A DNA stretch of 64,000 nucleotides from Hygrophila difformis (lineage: Eukaryota; Streptophyta; Magnoliopsida; Lamiales; Acanthaceae): the NCBI GenBank assembly GCA_030278955.1, contig JAOANR010000003.1, forward strand, positions 29,341,227 through 29,405,226, written 5' to 3'. Positions 21,640 to 32,000 of the stretch are shown in pieces. How positions within the stretch are numbered: the stretch's first letter is position 1; every line of letters begins with the position of its first letter. A model generated the notes under the pieces. That model saw nothing but the letters and a program-made list of their open reading frames with translations, did not search any database and was not told where the DNA came from. Both the position numbers and the translations under genes were made by a program.

Positions 21640-22122
21640 CCTAAGCGTGTGAAACGGCAAGACATAGAATTTCAAGTCGTAGATAAGGTCATGTTAAAGA
21701 TATCACCGATGAAGGGGGTGATGCATTTTGGCAAACAAGGAAAGCTAAGTCCACGGAATATAGGACCTTATGAAATTCTAGTAAAAGTCGGGAATCTAGC
21801 ATATCTTCTAGTCTTACCGCCACAATTGGCTAGAGTTCACAATGTGTTCCACATATCACAATTGAGGAAGTATGTGCACGATCCGACCCATGTACTCCAA
21901 CCGGAAGGAATTAAATTGGATGATGACTTGAGCTATGAGGAAATTCCGGTACAATTACTCGATGTTAAGGAGAGACTAACAAGGAACAAAACTGTAAGGT
22001 TAGTCAAGGTCTTGTGGTCCAACCACGAAATGGAGACGGCAACCTGGGAATTGGAAGCCAACATGCGACAACGTTACCCTACCCTCTTCCAAAACGACCG
22101 GACCACAGTTATGGGAACATAA
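21640..22122 (+). CDS. Integrase C-terminus with chromodomain, F2 chromovirus (copy 1)
   Basis: 5'-truncated end of a Ty3/gypsy pol. Visible parts: RQDIEFQVVDKVMLKISPMKG, the GPY/F module (NIGPYEILVKVGNLAYLL, residues 37-54), VHNVFHISQLRKYV (63-76) and a chromodomain (about 93-147; VRLVKVLWSNHEMETATWELE). It starts without an ATG (GTG at 21649 after a stop at 21643), so the upstream catalytic core is gone. The frame ends at TAA 22120-22122, inside the hairpin preceding the PPT. It is clearly different in sequence from the F1 integrase. Immediately downstream are the PPT and F2 LTR copy c, so this is the 3' end of the autonomous partner of the F2 LTR family. Confidence 0.9.
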   Translation, partial: PKRVKRQDIEFQVVDKVMLKISPMKGVMHFGKQGKLSPRNIGPYEILVKVGNLAYLLVLPPQLARVHNVFHISQLRKYVHDPTHVLQPEGIKLDDDLSYEEIPVQLLDVKERLTRNKTVRLVKVLWSNHEMETATWELEANMRQRYPTLFQNDRTTVMGT

Positions 22123-22145
22123 CTGTATTCTTAAGGGGGGGAGGC
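22106..22145 (+). promoter_or_regulatory. Hairpin A and polypurine tract of F2
   Basis: Hairpin CAGTTATG-GGAA-CATAACTG (22106-22125), which overlaps the pol stop codon, is followed by TATTCTTAAGGGGGGGAGGC and the LTR start TGTAACACCC at 22146. Confidence 0.85.
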
Positions 22146-22391
22146 TGTAACACCCGAGGAAAACCAAATTCAAATTGTTTTGAACTACGTAATGACTTGA
22201 TCCCTTCACAGGGTACGTAGGCAACTTGGAAATTTCAATTCTGGGTTCAGTCAAACAAAAAAACCAAACAATAATCAAACAATAATCAAACAACAAACGA
22301 CGATCAACAATCGAACAATAATTCAATAACACAATATCGCAAATAGTAAACAAAAAGGACCATAACTCTTCGCGCGAGAAAATCCGAAGCA

Positions 22392-22440
22392 CAACTTCGG
22401 GGACGAAGTTGATTCTTAAGGGGGGAGAATGTAACACCCC
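22392..22440 (+). promoter_or_regulatory. Second hairpin-PPT-LTR start inside F2 LTR copy c
   Basis: Hairpin CAACTTCG-GGGA-CGAAGTTG (22392-22411), then ATTCTTAAGGGGGGAGAA and TGTAACACCCC at 22430. It is organised exactly like a functional LTR boundary although it lies 284 bp inside the LTR. Confidence 0.85.
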
Positions 22441-22897
22441 AGATTTTTATCAACGTCCAAGGGAATAAAATTTATTCCGATCAATGTCGAAATATATCCG
22501 AGAAGAAGAAAATAATTTATCACAATAAATTATTGCTCGGAAATGAAACGCCGATAGATTTAAATTCAAAATGGAATAAAAGAGACATTCCATGAATTGA
22601 GTAAAAATAATTGGAGTTAAGTTCATGAAGGAAAAGAATTTTAATTCCAAGAACCCGTGAAGTCGAAAGAAATTTAATGATACAAGTTATTGCACGGGAA
22701 TCAAAAGACGGCGAATTGAAAGCCGACGAAACCGAGACCGACGGACTTTGAGCCGAGATAAATTTAAGATAAGAATTTATGATCCGAGAATGACCCGAAA
22801 AATCAAGCCCGAAACCGTAGGAGGATAGAAGTCCGAAAGAGAGGAGGAAAAGCACGACGGATCGCACGACCCCGCCCGGACCGAAGTCCAGGCGAGA

Positions 22898-23036
22898 GTG
22901 GCGCGCACCCGGCACGGGGTTTAGCCAAACAGCGCGCCAACCCCGCGCCATTCACGCGGCGACGTTTGTCGCGTTTTGGGTGGCGCGCACCCGGCGCGGC
23001 TTTTGGCCGATTCGCGCGCCAACCCCGCGCCAACGT
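22898..23036. promoter_or_regulatory. CpG-rich module of F2 LTR, two units of about 81 bp
   Basis: Two similar units beginning GTGGCGCGCACCCGGC at 22899 and near 22980. The second carries the exact 17-mer GCGCGCACCCGGCGCGG (22983-22999) also found in the F1 LTR at 731-747. Confidence 0.6.
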
Positions 23037-24544
23037 CCTGACAGCAGCCATTGTCGCGTTTTGGCGACTTTCTTGCCATATTCCTTGACCCCAACGCGAG
23101 AATCTTGCTTGGTCACGGGGGAGGCATCTTTTGGACGTCATTGGTTGTCCATAACACTCCATTTTCAGTCATCAAACACCCCAAGTTCCTCCCAAACTCT
23201 CCAAAAACTCTCCCTAAGCCAAACACCTTCCGGCGAACTTCCGGCGAATTTTCCGGCAATCAAATCCTACCAAGGTAGTGTGGAGATCAAGGATTTGCAG
23301 ACATTGGATTGTTGGTAAGGTGTCAATCAAGTTTCCTTATTGCTTTAAGATCATAATCAACCTTCTAACTTACGGATCTTTACTTGCAAACACGTTCGTA
23401 GCCAAAGGAGAAGAAGAACGTGTTGCGTAGATTCGTTCGTGGCGATTTTGGACAGATCGATCAACCTTAGAACGTTCAAGGAACTCACTCACTGTAAGTT
23501 AATAACTTACATATCAATACGGGTGGTTTAAAGACATCCGAAACATTGGATCTTAAACGAAACGTTAAAATCAAACCTAAAAACCCCAATCTACGTATTT
23601 TCTGAAATCCGAGCAAAACTCTTACTTCGAGCGTTCAAACCTGAAAACTCAAAACTAAGATTTTGATCCTAAGATCTTCAGCTATGTTGTGTAAAAATTT
23701 CAGAATTTTTCATCAAGTTTTGATACCCCAAATCAAGTCGGACATATTCTGCGTTTTTAAGAACTTTCAAAAATTTACAGATTTCTTAACCGAACTTGAT
23801 GAGCATATTTCTATCATTTCTAGTCCGAACCAATCTTCATGATCTAAACAAAAGTTATAGATCTATGAGTCTTGAATACCTCTGTAAAATTTCATGCATT
23901 TTCATCAAGTTTTAATACCCCAAATCGAATCGGACATATTCTGCGTTTTAAAGAATTTTCAAAGGTTCACAGATTTCTTAACCGAACTTGATGAGCATAT
24001 TTCTATCATTTCTAGTCCGATCCAATCTTTGAGTTCTAAACAAAAGTTGCATATAATCATGTCTAGTATGTGCATATAAAATTTCAGAATTTTTGAAGCT
24101 CATTTGTTATGTTAAAAAGTCAAATCTTTGAGATGTGTCAAACCTGAATCCTGACAGCATACTATTTGAGTAGAAAACTTGATTTTTGACATGCTTCCCG
24201 TCGTTTTTACGAAAAACTCAAAACATGAAAGTTGTTCATTGGTATGTTTTTGAGCTACTGTGAAAATTTCAGATCAATCGCCTAAGAGATGGATTTTTAA
24301 ACTGAAAAGGCGTAAACTGTGACATCGATCGATTTTTGAAATCTTTTAAACAACGATCGAAATCTTGTGATACGATAAAGCTATATTTTTGAAAATCCCG
24401 TTACACTAAAGTTGAAACAATATCGGTTACATAAAATCAGGGGGTGAGTGCTCTGCAGGGTGCCCTCCTAATTGTTCATTTTGTGCCAAAACGACAATGA
24501 TTATTACGCGCGAAAGATCGACAAAACAGCATCTTATATCTTGG

Positions 24545-25000
24545 CCTATCCTCTCGAGTGTATCCGTATGGGTTACTCGAGGCTCGACGGAGCGGTACTG
24601 GATATGGCATATTTGGTCACAAGAGACCAACTGCCTACCCTCTCGAGTTTATCCGTATGGGTTACTCGAGGCTCGACGGAGTGGTACTGGGTATGGCGTA
24701 TAGGCTGCGGCCGCCGGATTACCGGCTAAAATGACATGTTACTTATGAAATTGGCTGAGGCCGCCGGATCACCGGCTAACTGTTACTATCGATATTGGCT
24801 GTTATTATTTTGGGCCTATCCTCTCGGGTGTATCCGTATGGGTTACTCGAGGCTCGACGGAGCGGTACTGGATATGGCGTATTTGGTCACAAGAGACCAA
24901 CTGCCTACCCTCTCGAGTGTATCCGTATGGGTTACTCGAGGCTCGACGGAGTGGTACTGGGTATGGCGTATAGGCTGCGGCCGCCGGATCACCGGCTAAA
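24545..25000. repeat. 89-bp minisatellite in a 270-bp higher-order unit (F2 copy c)
   Basis: Units start at 24545, 24634, 24815 and 24904 (core CTCTCGAGTGTATCCGTATG). Each pair is separated by 25-bp GCGGCCGC motifs, so the whole pair-plus-spacer is duplicated after 270 bp. The encoded repeats in open frames have no family match and look incidental. Confidence 0.9.
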
Positions 25001-25433
25001 ATGACATGTTACTTATGAACTTGGATGAGGCCGCCGGATCACCGGCTATCTATTGTTGAGATGATGGCGTAACGGGAAATATATTAAAAAGCTTAGATTT
25101 TATGAAATTGGCTGCGGCCGCCGGATTGCCGGCTAAATTTAAATATCGTTTTGATGATGGCGTATCGGGGAGAATTTTAAAAGCTCAAATTTTTATTTAC
25201 TTACTTACAGCATTAATCATGTTTTTAAATCATGTCTTAAATAATTGCCCATGCTTGAGTTTTAAATTATGAAATTTAAATGTGTCTTTAAAGTATGCAT
25301 TATCTTCGCATTTTTTTTTTAAATGTTTTTATGCATGGCAAAGAGTTTTATCTTAATTACTAAAAATCTAACCCCTTTATTGCTACGTAAGGATTAACTT
25401 ACTCAGTATTTTATAATACTGATAAAAACCGTT

Positions 25434-27863
25434 GTTCATGCAAGTTGTAATTAAATGCTGGGATTTAAAATAGAGATTTCCCCTAATGTTCCCATGTATG
25501 CATATGACGATGCATATTCTTCGTACTCTGTAAGAAAAAGGAGATAAATGGTTTGGGTCAGCAAAAACGCGCTGAGTAAGCTAAACATAGCATGGGTTAG
25601 GGGTTTCAAAGCCTTTAGTTAAATTTTATAAAAACATTTCTTGCTCAACAATGTTTAGTTTAGCCGGCAATCCGGCGGCCGCAGCCAATTTCATAAAATC
25701 TGAGCTTTTTAATATATTTCCCGTTACGCCATCATCTCAGCAATATATCATTAGTATCATTTAGCCGGTGATCCGGCGGCCGCAGCCGTATCGCATTTCA
25801 AGTACTTCATTGGCCGTCTTGGCACAGTTTCTCATGTCTCATGTTTCAAGTTTATATTTCAATTGCCTTTCGGCAAGCATTATATTTCAATTGCCTTTCG
25901 GCAAGCAAGATATTTCAATTGCCTTTCGGCAAGCAAGATATTTCAATTGCCTTTCGGCAAGCAAGATATTTCAATTGCCTTTCGGCAAGCAAGATATTTC
26001 AATTGTATTTTATCTCAAAGGGATTCCCAATCATTTAAACCTTAAAGGCTAATTTCACGTTTCGACAAGATTTCAAGATCTCTCAAGTTTAAAACCGATC
26101 GATGTCGCAGTTTGCGCCTTTTTGGTTTAAAAATCCATTTCTTAGGCGATTGTTCTGAAATTTGTACAGCAACTCAAAAACATCCCAACGAACAACTTTC
26201 GTGTTTTAAGTTTTTCGGAAAAACGATGGGAAGCATGTCAAAAATCAAGTTTTCTACACAAACAAAAAGCTGTCAGGATTCAGGTTTGACAACGTTAAAA
26301 GATTCGACTTTTTAACATATCAAATGGACTCCAAAAATTCTGAAATTTCATATGCACATACTAGACATGATTATATACAACTTTTGTTTAGATCATGAAG
26401 ATTAGTTCGGACTAGAAATGATAGGAATAAACTCCTCAAGATCGGTTATGAAATCTGTCATCTTTCGAAAACTCTTAAAAACGCAGAATATGTCCGACAT
26501 GATTTGGGGTATCAAAACTCGATGAAAATCTCTGAAATTTTTACACAATATAGCTTAAGATCTTAGGATCAAAATCTTAGTTTTGAGTTTTCAGGTTTGA
26601 ACACTCGAAGTAAGAGTTTTGCTCGTCAAGTTTGATTATGAAATCTGTCAAGGTTCGTGAATTTGGTTCTAACGCAGATCGGATCGGCTCAGATTCGGAG
26701 GCTCAAATCTAAACGAAAAATTCTAAAAACTTACAGTAATATTCCAAACTCATAGATCTACAATTCTTATGTTCAACACCAATCCTAGATCGGCCTAGAT
26801 CCATGGTCAAAATAACCAACAATATTGAGAGTGAAATCTGCCAAAGTTCTAAGATCCAGATTTAATACTCTTTGGTTTTGGGTTGGTTTCAGGTTTCAAA
26901 ACATCATGAAAAATTCTAAAATTTTTACAGAAGCTAAACCAAAGTCTTAGGAACACTTTTCATGTTTTGAGTTTTATTGTTTGAGCAGCTTTAGGAGTTC
27001 GAAAAATTCATACGAAAACGCTGCGTTGAGGGTTTCTCTTGTTGACAGATTTTAGAGTTTTTAAAACTCTATGTTTTTGTTGCATTTTAAGTCACCCAAA
27101 ACCATAGTAAGGTTAACTTACAGTGGGGATGATGTCTAGGAGGTTACGGGGTCGTCCGGAATCCACGGGATGTCACGAACGAATCTCTTCCACCCGATCT
27201 ATTCTTCCCTTGGCTCCGGTTTGTGTTCGAATACGAAGATTCGTAAGTTAGGATGATGTTTATGATCTTAAAATCATAAGGAAACTTGAATAACATCTTA
27301 CCAACAATCCAAAGCCTGCAATCCTTGATCTACACACTTCCTTGGTTGGATTTGGTTGCCGGAAACTCGTCGGAAAGTCGCCGGAAGTTCGTCGGAAGAG
27401 TGTTTGGCTTTGGGAGAGTTTTTGGAGAGTTTGGGGTGATTGATTGATGAAAAATGGCTGACAAATGAAGATGGGACTCAATACATAACGTCCAAAAGAT
27501 GCCACACCCGTGATAGATCGAGATTCCTCACTTGGGCCCCGAAAATTGGCGAGAAAGTCGCCAAAACGCGACAAACGCAGCTGCTGCTGCATCGGCGCGC
27601 TGGCGGCGCGCTTTTCATGGAAATCCCGCGCGGGGTGCGCGCCGGCCCCGGCTGGGCTGCGGTCCGTGCCGGGCCGTGCGATCCGTCGGGCCTTTTCTCC
27701 TCTCTTTCGGACTTCTATCCTCCTACGTTTTCGGGCTCGATTTTTCGGGTCATTCTCGGGTCATAAATTCTTATCTTAAGTTTATCTCGACTCAAATGAA
27801 TTTCATGTTCGAGATCTTAAGTCCGTCGGTCTCGGGTTCGTCGGCTTCCAATTCGTCGTCTTT
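25434..27863 (+). repeat. Inverted repeat, left arm
   Basis: Reverse complement of 34202-36659 (positions sum to 62065, or 62093 left of the 28-bp array). The spacer is about 6.3 kb. Confidence 0.93.
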
Positions 27864-28455
27864 TGATTCCCGTGCAATAACTTGTTTCATTAAATTTCTT
27901 CCGACTTCACGGGTTCTTGGAATTAAAATTCTTTTCCTTATTAAATTTAATTCCAATTATTTTGACTCAATTCATGGAATGTCTTCGGGCTTCCTTTCCC
28001 TCTTTTATTCCATTTTGAATTTAAATCTATCGGCGCTTTATTTCCGAGCAATAATTTATTGTGATAAATTATTTTCTTCTTCTCGGAAATATTTCATCAT
28101 TGATCGGAATAAATTTTATTCCTTTGGGCGTTGATAAAAATCTGGGGTATTACACTCCACCCCCCTTAAGAATCAACTTCGTCCTCGAAGTTGTGTTTCG
28201 GCTTTTCTCGCGCTAAGAGTTATGGTCCTTTTGTTTACTATATTATTTTGCGATATTGTGCTATTGAATTATTGTACGATTGTTGATTGTTTGTTGTTTG
28301 ATTATTGTTTGACTGAACCCAGAATTGAAATTTCCAAGTTGCCTACGTACCCTGTGAAGGGATCAAGTCATTACGTAGTTCAAAAAGAATTTATTTGGGA
28401 TACAAAATATTCGAGTTTCGAAATAAATGCTTATGCATTCTTACGGGGTATTACA
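25438..28455 (-). mobile_element. F2 LTR copy d (inverted relative to c; 3' end missing)
   Basis: Minus orientation: U3 start TGTAATACCCCGTAAG at 28455, internal second LTR-start cassette at 28154 (hairpin 28174-28193), CpG-rich block near 27590-27670, leader donor sites near 27115-27125 and 27295-27300, repeats of about 190 bp (26107-27075) and a 28-bp array. Homology stops at GTTCATGCAAG, where copy c joins head to head. 25434-27863 is matched by an inverted copy at 34202-36659. Confidence 0.88.
25857..26005. repeat. 28-bp minisatellite, 5 units (F2 copy d)
   Basis: The same unit as at 12826 (TTGCCTTTCGGCAAGCAAG); five units plus a partial one. Confidence 0.95.
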
Positions 28456-28495
28456 TCCTCCCCCCCTTAAGATTACAGTTATGTCCCCATAACTG
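28456..28495 (-). promoter_or_regulatory. Polypurine tract and hairpin A (next to copy d)
   Basis: Minus strand hairpin CAGTTATG-GGGA-CATAACTG (28495-28476), then TAATCTTAAGGGGGGGAGGA and the LTR start. Confidence 0.85.
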
Positions 28496-28535
28496 CCTAT
28501 TCAGTACTCTCAAGAGGTTTCGGGTTTTGGTCTTA

Positions 28536-28940
28536 ATTCTGCGGGTGTTGGTGCCTTTGGTTGTTGCCACCTTGACCGTCTGGGTTTCGTGGTTGCTTAG
28601 GTCGAGTAGTCACATCCTCTCTCTTGTCGATGTTCTCTCTCCGTGTCCGGCAATCACGCAGCTGATGACCATGTCGACCACATCGAAGGCATGCTCCAGG
28701 TTGAGGGCATCCTCTCGCATAATGCAGTTTACCACACTTTGGACATGGTGGCGCATAGTCACCATGGTTGAAGACTATCCCCTTTTTCTCCCCATTGTCA
28801 TTTTGATGTTGTCCTTTCGTGTTTCCATCGAAATGGTCCTTATCCACCTTGTATTCTCCTTGTGGTCCTTGGTTAGCCTCACCTACCGGTTTCCGTTTCA
28901 GTCCTTGGACTCGTGCAACCGCTACCGCACGATCATAAAC
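28536..28940 (-). pseudogene. gag: Gag nucleocapsid fragment with two zinc knuckles (F2-type element)
   Basis: Minus-strand fragment of a chromovirus Gag: a basic linker (ARVQGLKRKPVGEA), then two CCHC zinc knuckles, CPKCGKLHYARGC and CLRCGRHGHQLRDC, which bind element RNA, and a short polar tail ending at a stop. The capsid domain upstream is replaced by F2 LTR copy e (junction at about 28940; the first ATG comes from the LTR). Downstream the fragment runs within about 40 bp into the F2 hairpin and PPT, so protease, RT and integrase are deleted. It is the only Gag clearly linked to F2 3' sequences. Confidence 0.8.
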
Positions 28941-31137
28941 CCGTTCATGCAAGTCGTAATTAATGCAGGGATTTTAAATAGAGATTTCCCCAATGTTCCC
29001 ATGTATGCATATGACGATGCATATTCTTCGTACTCTGTAAGAAAAAGGAGATATATGGTTTGGGTCAGCAAAAACGCGCTGAGTAAGTTAACACATAGCA
29101 TGGGTTAGGGGTTTCGAAGCCTTTAATTATATTTAATAAAAAGATGTTTGTAGGTAAAACGCAATTTAAGTTTAACATCCAATAATAAATAGATGGCATG
29201 ATTTAAAATAAAGATTTTCACGTGATCATGATTCAACTTTCATCGTAAAATGATTTGCACGGCATAGTTATGATAAGACTTTTTGTCGTGCATAAAAACG
29301 TTTTATTTTAAAAATGCGATTATAATTGCATACTTAAAATAAACAATTAATTTCATAGTTAAAACTTAAGCATGGGCAATTATTTAAGACATGATTTAAA
29401 AACACGAATAATGCTGTAAGTAAGTAAATAAAAATTTGAGCTTTTAAAATTCTCCCCGATACGCCACCTTCAAAACGATATTTAAATTTAGCCGGCAATC
29501 CGGCGGCCGCAGCCAATTTCATAAAATCTGAGCTTTTTAATATATTTCCCGTTACGCCATCATCTCAACAATAGATAGCCGGTGATCCGGCGGCCGCAGC
29601 CAATAGTAACAGTTAGCCGGTGATCCGGCGGCCGCAGCCAATAGTAACAGATAGCCGGTGATCCGGCGGCCTCAGCCAATTTCATAAGTAACATGTCATT
29701 TTAGCCGGTGATCCGGCGGCCGCAGCCGATACGCCATACCCAGTACCACTCCGTCGAGCCTCGAGTAACCCATACGGATACACTCGAGAGGGTAGGCAGT
29801 TGGTCTCTTGTGACCAAATACGCCATATCCAGTACCGCTCCGTCGAGCCTCGAGTAACCCATACGGATACACCCGAGAGGATAGGCCCAAAAATATAAGA
29901 TGCCGTTTTGGCGATCTTTCGCGCGTAATATCATTGCCGTTTTGGCACAAAATGCACAATTAGGAGGGCACCCTGCAGAGCACTCACCCCCTGATTTTTA
30001 TGTAACCGATATTGTTTCAACTTTAGTGTAACGGGATTTTCAAAAATATAGCTTTATCGTATCACAAGATTTCGATCGTTGTTTAAAAGTTTCAAAATTT
30101 CACAAGTTAAAACCGATCGATGTCACAGTTTACGCCTTTTCAGTTTAAAAATCCATTTCTTAGGCGATTGATCTGAAATTTTCACAGTAGCTCAAAAACA
30201 TCCCAATGAACAACTTTCATGTTTTGAGTTTCTCGTAAAAACGATGGGAAGCATGTCAAAAATCAAGTTTTCTACTCAAATAGTATGCTGTCAGGATTCA
30301 GGTTTGACACATCTCAAAGATTTGACTTTTTATCATATCAAATGATCTCCAAAAATTCTGAAATTTCATATGCATATACTAGACATGATTATATGCAACT
30401 TTTGTTTAGAACTCAAAGATTGGATCGGACTAGATATGATAGAAATATGCTCATCAAGTTCGGTTAAGAAAACTGCCAACTTTTGAAAATTCTTTAAAAC
30501 GCAGAATATGTCCGACTCGATTTGGGGTATCAAAACTTGATGAAAATGCATGAAATTTTACAGAGGTATTCAAGACTCATAGATCTACAATTCTTATGTT
30601 CAACACCAATCCTAGATCGGTCTAGATCCAAGGTCAAAATAACCAACAAGTTTGAATAAAAATTCTGCCAAGGATTCTAAGATCCAGATTTGATACTCTT
30701 CGGTTTTGGGTCGGTTTCAGGTTTCAAAACAACATGAAAAATTCTAAAATTTTTACAGAGGCTAGACCAAATTCTTAGGAACACTTTTCATGTTTTGAGT
30801 TTTATTGTTTGAGCAGCTTTAGAGGTTCGAAAAATTCATACGAAAACGCTGCGTTGAGGGTTTCTCTTGTTGACAGATTTTTATAAATTTTCTTGAGTTG
30901 AATCTCTATGTTTGGTTGCATTTTAAGTCACCCAAAACCATAGTAAGGTTAACTTACAGTGGGGATAATGTCTAGGAGGTCACGGGGTCGTCCGGAATCC
31001 ACGGGATGTCACGAACGAATCTCTTCCACCCGATTTATTCTTCATTTGGCTCTGATTTGTGTTTGAATATGAAGATTCGTAAGTTAGGATGATGGTTATG
31101 ATCTTAAAACCATAAGGAAACCTGACTTACATCTAAG
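28941..31137 (-). mobile_element. F2 LTR copy e (broken at both ends)
   Basis: Minus orientation, starting at CCCGTTCATGCAAG (the recurrent breakpoint). It has 25-bp motifs (29490-29730), one pair of 89-bp units (29731-29887), repeats of about 190 bp (30120-30915) and the leader block, and it stops at GACTTACATCTA (31137) where a more diverged copy begins. No gene seen. Confidence 0.85.
29731..29887. repeat. 89-bp minisatellite, two units (F2 copy e)
   Basis: Inverted form of the 24545 repeat, one pair only. Confidence 0.9.
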
Positions 31138-31259
31138 AGTATAGACTCTTACAATCACTAAACCATAATAACCATATTTGCCGTTTTGGCTACAAGAGGG
31201 GGCGGCCCAACGAGCTCCACCAAGTGCACTTACCCTCTAAAACATTGGGCATCCCACTC

Positions 31260-32000
31260 GATCAAAACTTACAAAGTTTCAAAACCATACTTTTACACTT
31301 TACAAAATCACACATGTCCAGATTTCACATATTTCCAAAAATGAGAGCCATTCGACTCATAGATCATCGAAATACACAAGTACGATTTACCGACAAAAAT
31401 AGTCCTTTGGGCAGTTTCAGAAATCGCATATGGAAACTTAGCAAATCATTTTCAAAAATTCCGAAATTTTTACAGGAGCTAGAACACATCCAAATGAACA
31501 TTTTTCATAGAAATAGGCTTCTTCAAAATCGGACTCTAAGTCACTCAAAAAAAATCATTTCAGAAACTTGTTTTCAAAAGGGTGCAAAGACCACTGTTCA
31601 TCCGACCACAGCTTACTTAAAAATCCATAACAATTCGAAGGTTGTTCCAAAAATTCTGAAATTTAACAGGAGTAAACTAGACACATAGATGAACAATTTT
31701 CATGAAGAAGTCGACCATCAAAAACGACCATAGCTAGGAGAAATATGAACTACAAAACTGAACATGCTAGGAATTTGAATCTGTCACCACACATAGCAGA
31801 AAATACCAGATCCGTTTTCGTCGACCAAATCAATTCCAAAAATTATGAAAATTTACAGACATCATCTTTAAAGTATTAGGAACATTTTTCATTTAGACAA
31901 GTTCTTCCAAAAATGAACAGATCTTGACGAAAAACGCTGAACAAATAAACTACTCGGATAGAAACCCTAGTTGACAGATTTGGCACAAGATGAAGATTGA
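31260..32000 (-). repeat. Diverged version of the repeat of about 190 bp (F2 copy f)
   Basis: The anchor phrase TTCCAAAAATTCTGAAATTT or a close variant recurs near 31448, 31645 and 31838 (spacings 197 and 193). It keeps the period but little else in common with the other copies. Confidence 0.65.

Larger units (their letters stand above)
12318..25437 (+). repeat. 13-kb direct segmental duplication, left copy
   Basis: Collinear with 36889-50145 at an offset of 24712 (24708 after 22430), covering LTR a, F1 copy 2, LTR b, the relic, the F2 integrase fragment and LTR c. The differences are few substitutions, homopolymer lengths and five 28-bp units. Confidence 0.93.
22146..25437 (+). mobile_element. 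F2 LTR copy c (3'-truncated)
   Basis: It starts TGTAACACCCGAGG after the PPT. At +284 an internal second hairpin-PPT-TGTAACACCCC cassette occurs (22392-22440). Then come two CpG-rich units (22898-23036), leader splice-donor-like sites (GTAAGG near 23315, GTAAGT near 23492), diverged repeats of about 190 bp (23600-24330), five 25-bp GCGGCCGC motifs (24703-25134) and an 89-bp minisatellite. It breaks at GTTCAT (25434-25439) and continues as the inverted copy d. Copies j and k are near-identical up to this point. No gene inside. Confidence 0.9.

Noticed and set aside
22803..23162. Open frames of about 119 codons in the F2 CpG-rich module (also 47511 and 51609)
   Set aside because: No known domain; identical copies reflect LTR duplication, and the frames end where base composition returns to normal.
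24472..25004. Tandem-repeat open frames over the 89-bp arrays (also 49180 and 61012)
   Set aside because: They follow the minisatellite and its 25-bp spacers, with no start context or protein family.
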